Assembly: GCA_002387845.1 (NCBI GenBank)
Contig: DGLB01000030.1
Coordinates: 411 to 64,410 of the forward strand
Reading direction: 5' to 3'
Source: Stenotrophomonas maltophilia
GTDB taxonomy: Bacteria > Pseudomonadota > Gammaproteobacteria > Xanthomonadales > Xanthomonadaceae
DNA length: 64,000 bases
The position numbers were made by a program, and so were the translations under genes. Below are positions 59,445 to 64,000 of this stretch, piece after piece; the first letter of the stretch is position 1, and the number at the start of each line of letters is the position of its first letter. Below the pieces are notes generated by a model, which saw only the letters and a program-made list of their open reading frames with translations, searched no databases and was not told the origin of the DNA.

Positions 59445-59905
59445 GGGGGTGGGCTCTCGGGGTCGGCCAGCACCTGGTCGGCCCAGTGCTGGATGGCCTG
59501 GCGGTCGGCCGTGCCGTGTGGCATCTGCTCGATTTCCAGGACCGGGTAGGGGGAGTGGAAGTAGCTGGCCAGCCGGTGCGCCGCGCCGCAGTAGTACTCC
59601 ATGCCCCATTGGGTTTCGCCGGTGCCGAAGATGGCCACGCGCTCGGCCGGTGGCAGGCCGGGATGGTCGCGCAGCAGGGCAACGAAGTTTTTCATCTCGG
59701 TGGGTGTGCGTCCGGCGTTGTCGGTCCACGCGCCCAACAGGTAGCGGTCGTGTGGGCGGGTCAGGATGGGCAGCGCCTGCTCGGAGTCTTCGTCGGCTTC
59801 CAGCCAGTCGACCGCATGGCCGCGGCCGCGGCAGTGGGCGGCCAGCAGGCGGGCGACCTCGCGGGTGTTGCCGCTGAGGGAAGCAAAGGCGATCAGGATG
59901 TGCAT
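59438..59905 (-). CDS. Flavodoxin
   Basis: A 155-residue flavodoxin: FMN phosphate loop AFASLSGNTREVA at residues 6-18, aromatic/isoalloxazine loops near LLGAWTDNAGRTP and GTGETQWGMEYYC. It lies seven bases after nrdB and overlaps the thioredoxin gene. Class Ib systems use a flavodoxin-like NrdI for cofactor assembly; here a regular flavodoxin is in a class Ia-like operon and probably supplies electrons to the NrdB cofactor or the NrdA disulfide. That role is inferred. Confidence 0.88.
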   Translation of the reverse strand: MHILIAFASLSGNTREVARLLAAHCRGRGHAVDWLEADEDSEQALPILTRPHDRYLLGAWTDNAGRTPTEMKNFVALLRDHPGLPPAERVAIFGTGETQWGMEYYCGAAHRLASYFHSPYPVLEIEQMPHGTADRQAIQHWADQVLADPESPPPC

Positions 59906-59911
59906 GCTGGG

Positions 59912-60952
59912 CTACAGATCATCGAACCCATTGTCCGAATTGGTCTTCTTGTAGCTGGCATTGCGCATCTCGAAGAAGTCGGTCTTGGTCTCGGTGAAAT
60001 TGTCCGCGTACGCCTTGATCCACGGCATCACGTTGGCATTGGCGTCGCTGTACAACTTGTCGATGCCCAACATGCCGGCCATCTTGTTGGCCCGGTACTT
60101 CACGTAGCGGATCATCTCGTCCACGTCGATGCCGTCGATGCCATCCAGCACTTCGCCGGTCCAGCGCGTTTCCAGCGCAATGGCGTGTTCGAACGCGTCG
60201 TGTACGTAGGCGGTGAGCTGGTCGCCCTGCAGAGCCTGGTTCTCGCCGATGATGGCGCGGATCAGCTCGCTGATGAACTTGGTGTGGGCCAGTTCGTCGC
60301 GGTTGATGAAGCTGATGATCTTGCCGGTGCCGGTCATCCGGTTCTGCCGCACCAGGTTGTAGAAGAACGCGAAGCCGGAATAGAAGTTGATGCCTTCCAG
60401 AATGGACGACTGGATCAGCGAGCGGATCAGGGTCTCGGCGGTCTTCTCGCGCATGAAGTCGTCATACGACTCCATGATCGGCGCATTCCGCGCGAGGATG
60501 GTGGGGTGGGTACGGGCCAGCTCGAATACGCGGTTCTGGTCGGCCAGCCCGGCGATGGAGGCCAGCACGTAGCTGTAGCTTTCGTTGTGGATGACTTCCT
60601 GCTGGCCGATGATCGCGGCATTGGCATGCGCGGCCGGGTCGGTGATGTACTCGGCCACGTTGTAGATGAAGCGGGTCTGCGGGGAGTCCAGTGTGGCAAG
60701 CAGGCCGATGATGGAATCGTAGGCGTTCTTCTCGCGGGCGGAGAGCTCGCCGTACTGGCGCGCGTCGCCCTTCATGTCCACTTCGTCTGGAATCCAGAAA
60801 TTGGTCGAGAGTTCCTTGTACGCCCGGTAGAAGGACGGGTAGGGAATGTCGTTCCAGTTCAGGATGCCGCTGGTGCGGCCGTTGATGATGCCGGTGGAAC
60901 GGTTGGGGTGGCGCGGTTCGAGGATCTTGATGCGTTCGAGCGGGGTGGCCAT
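59912..60952 (-). CDS. nrdB: Ribonucleotide reductase class I, small (beta) subunit
   Basis: A 346-residue R2 protein that holds the dimetal cofactor. Ligands in the expected order: Asp89 (ATLDSPQ), Glu119 and His122 (QQEVIHNESYSY), Glu186 (SSILEGINFYSG), Glu220 and His223 (NRDELAHTKF). The radical tyrosine is present as Tyr126 (HNESY), so it is a Tyr-radical enzyme and not the metal-only class Ic type. The C-terminus KTNSDNGFDDL is the peptide that docks to NrdA. GGAA precedes the ATG. It lies 29 bp behind nrdA. Confidence 0.96.
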   Translation of the reverse strand: MATPLERIKILEPRHPNRSTGIINGRTSGILNWNDIPYPSFYRAYKELSTNFWIPDEVDMKGDARQYGELSAREKNAYDSIIGLLATLDSPQTRFIYNVAEYITDPAAHANAAIIGQQEVIHNESYSYVLASIAGLADQNRVFELARTHPTILARNAPIMESYDDFMREKTAETLIRSLIQSSILEGINFYSGFAFFYNLVRQNRMTGTGKIISFINRDELAHTKFISELIRAIIGENQALQGDQLTAYVHDAFEHAIALETRWTGEVLDGIDGIDVDEMIRYVKYRANKMAGMLGIDKLYSDANANVMPWIKAYADNFTETKTDFFEMRNASYKKTNSDNGFDDL

Positions 60953-60981
60953 GGGGGTTCCGATTCAATGAGGGGGGGGCG

Positions 60982-63360
60982 TTACGAACTGCACCATTCG
61001 CATTCGTCGATATCGATATCGTTGGAGCGCACGTAATACGTGGTCTTCAACCCTTCCTTCCACGCCGTCATGTGCAGGTCCAGCAGCGTGCTCGCCCGGA
61101 TCGTGCTGGGCACGTACAGGTTGAAGCTGATTGCCTGGTCCACATGGCGCTGGCGGCGTGCGTTCTGTCGAATGCTGGCGAACTGGTCCAGCCGGTACGC
61201 GCCCTTCTCGTAATACGGGTAGGTCTCCAGCGACAGCCCCGGTGCCGCAACGGGTCGGCGGAAGTCCTTCTTCTCCTCGTAGTAGAACGCGCCGTACACC
61301 GGGTCGATGGAGGCGGTGGAGCCGGCAATCTGCGCGGTGCTCATGTTCGGGGCCACCGCCATCAGCCAGCCATTGCGCAGTCCGTGCACGCCGACCTGCG
61401 CGGCCAGCTCCTGCCAGGCCGGGCTGGTATAGCCGCGTGCCCGGAAATACTCGCCGTTGTGCCACTCACTGCCGAGGAAAGCGCTGTAGCGGCCCTTTTC
61501 CTGGGCCAGCTGCAGGCTGGCGCGGATCGCCAGGAAGTTGATCCGCTCGTACAAGGCATCGGCGTAATCCTCGGCGCGCGGGTCGTCCCAGGCGATGTGC
61601 TGCTGCGCCAGCAGGTGATGCCAGCCGAACGTACCCAGGCCGATGGCGCGGTACTTGCGGTTGGTGATGGTGGCCTGTGGCACCGGCAGCTGGTTGAGGT
61701 CAATCACGTTGTCGAGCATGCGCACCTGCACGCTGACCAGCCGTTCCAGCACGTCGTGGTCAAGCAGGTCCGGCGCGGCGGTAACCGCACGTCCGAGGTT
61801 GATCGAAGACAGATTGCACACCACGAAATCACCGGCCTGGCGGGTGGTGACGATCTGGTCGCCGCTGATCATTTCCTGCATCAGCCGGGTCGGGCTCATG
61901 TTCTGCAGGATCTCGGTACACAGGTTGCTGGAGTAGATGTTGCCGGCATGCTTGTTCGGGTTCCTGCGGTTCACTTCATCGCGGTAGAACATGAACGGGT
62001 TGCCGGTTTCCAGCTGGCTGACCATGATCCGCTTGAACAGGTCGATGGCCTTGACCGTGCGCCGGCTGATCCGCTCGTCGGCCACCACCTCGGCATAGCG
62101 GGTGCGGAAGCTGCCCTGGCCACGCTGTTCGTCGTGGAAGTCCTGCAGGTACCAGCCCTTGATCCGGTGCACCTCGTGCGGGTCGAACAGGTACCAGTCG
62201 CCACGGCGTTCCACCGCTTCCATGAAGATGTCCGGCAGGCACACCGAGGTGAACACGTCGTGCGCACGCAGGCGCTGGTCGCCGTTGTTCAGGCGCAGAT
62301 CCAGGAACGCCTCGATGTCGCGGTGCCAGATGTCGAGATAGACGGCGATGGCCCCCTTGCGCTGGCCCAGCTGGTCCACGCTGACCGCGGTATTGTTGAG
62401 CTGCTTGATCCACGGCACCACGCCGCCGGACGAGTTGGCCACGCCGCGGATCGGCGCACCCGCCGAGCGCACATAGCCCAGGTAGGCACCGACGCCACCG
62501 CCGTGCTTGGACACGCGGGCAATGTCGGTGTTGGAGTCGTAGATGCCCTGCAGGCTGTCATCCACGGTGTCGATGAAGCACGACGACAGCTGCCCCCCGG
62601 TCTTGCCGGCGTTGGCCAGGGTCGGCGTGGCCACGGTCATGTACAGGTTGGACAACGCCCAGTACGCCTCGCGCACCAGCAGCATGCGCCGGCGGCGCGA
62701 GCGCTCGCCATGCAGGTGCTCGTGCTGCATCAGGTAGAGCGCGATGGTCAGCCAGCGTTCCTGCGGCAGTTCGAAGACGCCGCGCGAGTGGTCGGTGGCG
62801 AGGTAGCGGGTGGCCAACAGGTACAGCCCGTTGTAGGCGAACAAGGTGTCGCGCTCCGGGTCGATCATGCGCCCGGCTTCTTCCAGCTCTTCCTTGGAAT
62901 AGGCCTTCAGGATGTCGATGGAATAGACGTTGCGGTCGGCCAGGCTCTCCTGCAGGCCCACATACGAGCCGTAGCGCAGGGTGGCGTCATAGAAGCGGTT
63001 CTTGCTGGCGCGCTTGTACAGGCGGCGCAGGTACAGGCGTGCGGCGAAGTGCTCCCAGTCGGGCGCGACCAGGTCAATGCGTGATTCGGCCTCGCGCACC
63101 AGCAGGTCGACCAGGTCATCGGCGCTGAGCTGGGCGCGACGGGTGATCAGGGCCAGCACCGCACGCAGGTAGTCGGCCAGGTCCAGCGCCGGGAACTCGG
63201 CATGCACGGTGCGCAGGCTGCGCTCCAGCCGCGCCGGATCAAACGGCATGCGGCGGTTGCCGCCTTCCTTGGTGATCCACAGCGGCGCTTCGCCGGCCAC
63301 GGCGGTCGGCTCCGGTGCCAGCGCGGCATCGGCGGACAGGGTGTTGAATTCGTTGTTCAT
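60982..63360 (-). CDS. nrdA: Ribonucleotide reductase class I, large (alpha) subunit
   Basis: A 792-residue catalytic subunit. N-terminal ATP-cone at about residues 28-115 (LWITKEGGNRRMPFDPARLE). Active-site residues: Cys261 (SCFIDTVDDSL), the thiyl-radical Cys481 with Glu483 (NLCTEIL) and Cys515 (FVVCNLSSINLGR). The end holds the redox-shuttle pair ECEWCSS. The ATP-cone means dATP feedback control. The ATG at 63360 is chosen because the protein then starts at a normal distance before the cone; 63405 is also open. NrdR boxes lie about 190 bp upstream. Confidence 0.96.
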   Translation of the reverse strand: MNNEFNTLSADAALAPEPTAVAGEAPLWITKEGGNRRMPFDPARLERSLRTVHAEFPALDLADYLRAVLALITRRAQLSADDLVDLLVREAESRIDLVAPDWEHFAARLYLRRLYKRASKNRFYDATLRYGSYVGLQESLADRNVYSIDILKAYSKEELEEAGRMIDPERDTLFAYNGLYLLATRYLATDHSRGVFELPQERWLTIALYLMQHEHLHGERSRRRRMLLVREAYWALSNLYMTVATPTLANAGKTGGQLSSCFIDTVDDSLQGIYDSNTDIARVSKHGGGVGAYLGYVRSAGAPIRGVANSSGGVVPWIKQLNNTAVSVDQLGQRKGAIAVYLDIWHRDIEAFLDLRLNNGDQRLRAHDVFTSVCLPDIFMEAVERRGDWYLFDPHEVHRIKGWYLQDFHDEQRGQGSFRTRYAEVVADERISRRTVKAIDLFKRIMVSQLETGNPFMFYRDEVNRRNPNKHAGNIYSSNLCTEILQNMSPTRLMQEMISGDQIVTTRQAGDFVVCNLSSINLGRAVTAAPDLLDHDVLERLVSVQVRMLDNVIDLNQLPVPQATITNRKYRAIGLGTFGWHHLLAQQHIAWDDPRAEDYADALYERINFLAIRASLQLAQEKGRYSAFLGSEWHNGEYFRARGYTSPAWQELAAQVGVHGLRNGWLMAVAPNMSTAQIAGSTASIDPVYGAFYYEEKKDFRRPVAAPGLSLETYPYYEKGAYRLDQFASIRQNARRQRHVDQAISFNLYVPSTIRASTLLDLHMTAWKEGLKTTYYVRSNDIDIDECEWCSS

Positions 63361-63544
63361 CGCAGTTCCATGCAGTACGCGGTCAATAGGGCGCGATGCG
63401 GTCATCGCAGCGTCTGGACGGCGGTCATGGAGGCGGGCCCCGGCGGGGGCGGAAGGTCACGGCCGCAGCGGGGCGGTGACCAGAGGCGGGCTTCCAGGTG
63501 CCGTACGAAAAGAACCGGACCTGGCGGAAGCGGGGAGCCGATAA

Positions 63545-63592
63545 ACACAACATAGTGTGGACGCGTCTCATCGTCAACATCATATGTAGTGT
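63545..63592. promoter_or_regulatory. Pair of NrdR boxes upstream of nrdA
   Basis: Box 1 ACACAACATAGTGT (63545-63558) and box 2 ACATCATATGTAGTGT (63577-63592). Box 2 matches the NrdR consensus (ACACTATATATAGTGT) at 13 of 16 positions; box 1 has the ACAC...GTGT arms with a shorter core. Their centres are 33 bp apart, about three helical turns, as known for paired NrdR sites. They predict dATP/ATP-dependent repression of the nrd operon. Confidence 0.8.
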
Positions 63593-63634
63593 TGAGGGTG
63601 AGGCAACGTGACCCGTTGCCGCACCCTGGGGTGC

Positions 63635-64000
63635 CTACCAGTGGCCGAGGACCTTCCACCAGACGATGCCCACGGTCGCGAACACCAGCAGCTCGAACAC
63701 GCACATCACAAAGCCCACGCGCCACCACGTGCCCAACGTGACGTAACCGCTGCCGAAGATGATCGGCGAGGTACCGGTGGCGTAATGGGTCAGCGTCATC
63801 ATGATCGCCGAGCCGGCGGTCATCATCAGCATGAAGGGAATCACGTAGTCCGGCGGAATCAACAACGCGCCCACGCCGAGGAAGGCCAGCAGCATCGCGC
63901 TGATGTGGGCGGTGGTGCTGGCGAACAGGTAATGCGAGAACACGAAGGCCAGCACCAGCACCGCCGCGATGGCCTGCCAGCCCATGCCGCTGGCGACGAT
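63635..64000 (-). CDS. DASS-family anion transporter (partial, C-terminal end)
   Basis: The last 121 residues of a membrane transporter; the 5' part is beyond the right edge. FVFSHYLFASTTAHISAMLL, then THYATGTSPIIFGSGYVTLG and TWWRVGFVM are typical of the divalent anion:Na+ symporter family (2-oxoglutarate/malate translocator, CitT group), where the SxT and TGTSP-like motifs bind the carboxylates. Three hydrophobic segments remain. The stop is 274 bp upstream of nrdA, which is probably a separate transcript. Confidence 0.88.
   Translation of the reverse strand: MVASGMGWQAIAAVLVLAFVFSHYLFASTTAHISAMLLAFLGVGALLIPPDYVIPFMLMMTAGSAIMMTLTHYATGTSPIIFGSGYVTLGTWWRVGFVMCVFELLVFATVGIVWWKVLGHW

Noticed and set aside
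61072..63084. 670-codon frame antisense to nrdA
   Set aside because: nrdA has all catalytic residues on the other strand; this frame has no recognisable feature.
1..64000. tRNA, rRNA, insertion sequence or prophage genes
   Set aside because: No tRNA cloverleaf, no rRNA stretch, no transposase, integrase or phage structural gene was recognised in either strand.

Overview
The window is high-GC chromosomal DNA that fits Stenotrophomonas or a close Xanthomonadaceae relative. The main reasons are dispersed short palindromes of the GTAG...GCT type (SMAG-like REP elements, e.g. 22992-23016, 37974-37998, 48445-48469), a lipase ending in a domain that resembles the XVIPCD secretion signal of Xanthomonadales type IV secretion effectors, and general gene content (TonB-free envelope genes, class Ia ribonucleotide reductase with its own thioredoxin and flavodoxin, SymE-family toxin). 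No tRNA, rRNA, CRISPR array, transposase or prophage was seen.

Layout. 1-1277: start of a Tad/Flp pilus locus running off the left edge (flp, prepilin peptidase, TadE). 1900-7283: AraC regulator, trimeric autotransporter adhesin and an OmpA-type lipoprotein; four TGCCGG motifs spaced exactly 21 bp apart lie in front of the adhesin. 7616-12750: acid phosphatase, then a signalling block (MASE1-like histidine kinase, AraC regulator, NarL-type regulator, receiver-only protein). 12730-25598: two converging sets of envelope genes. The rightward set holds DUF202, a formylglycine-generating enzyme with both catalytic cysteines, DUF1622, an outer-membrane beta-barrel, DUF2092, a low-complexity secreted protein, DUF4136, an Omp85-type barrel and a patatin/Omp85 fusion. 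The leftward set holds a second DUF2092, a second copy of the low-complexity protein family, DUF1254 and a 58-residue membrane protein. The duplicated DUF2092 pair and the absence of a sulfatase make this the least understood part of the window.

25698-30654: DUF885 protein, SymE-like toxin with a strongly structured leader (pairings with pseudoknot topology), and a lipoprotein/lipase pair read as a type IV secretion immunity/effector module. 30662-38153: FAD oxidase, EamA transporter, methyltransferase, mntH with an MntR-like operator, and a LysR/MFS divergent pair. 38154-41839: a two-component system with a large Reg_prop-type sensor kinase. 41943-48416: one probable operon (membrane protein, cysteine hydrolase, DoxX, amidohydrolase, porin, MFS exporter), where the amidohydrolase and the exporter carry His-rich tails. 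48566-56288: assorted metabolic and regulatory genes, split by a repeat-rich gap at 50352-51138 with three different repeat families. 56272-58923: a classical autotransporter. 59088-63360: nrdA-nrdB-flavodoxin-thioredoxin operon with paired NrdR boxes upstream. The right edge cuts a DASS-family transporter.

All functions are read from sequence motifs by eye; family names without a stated motif are recognition by similarity and were not checked by any search.
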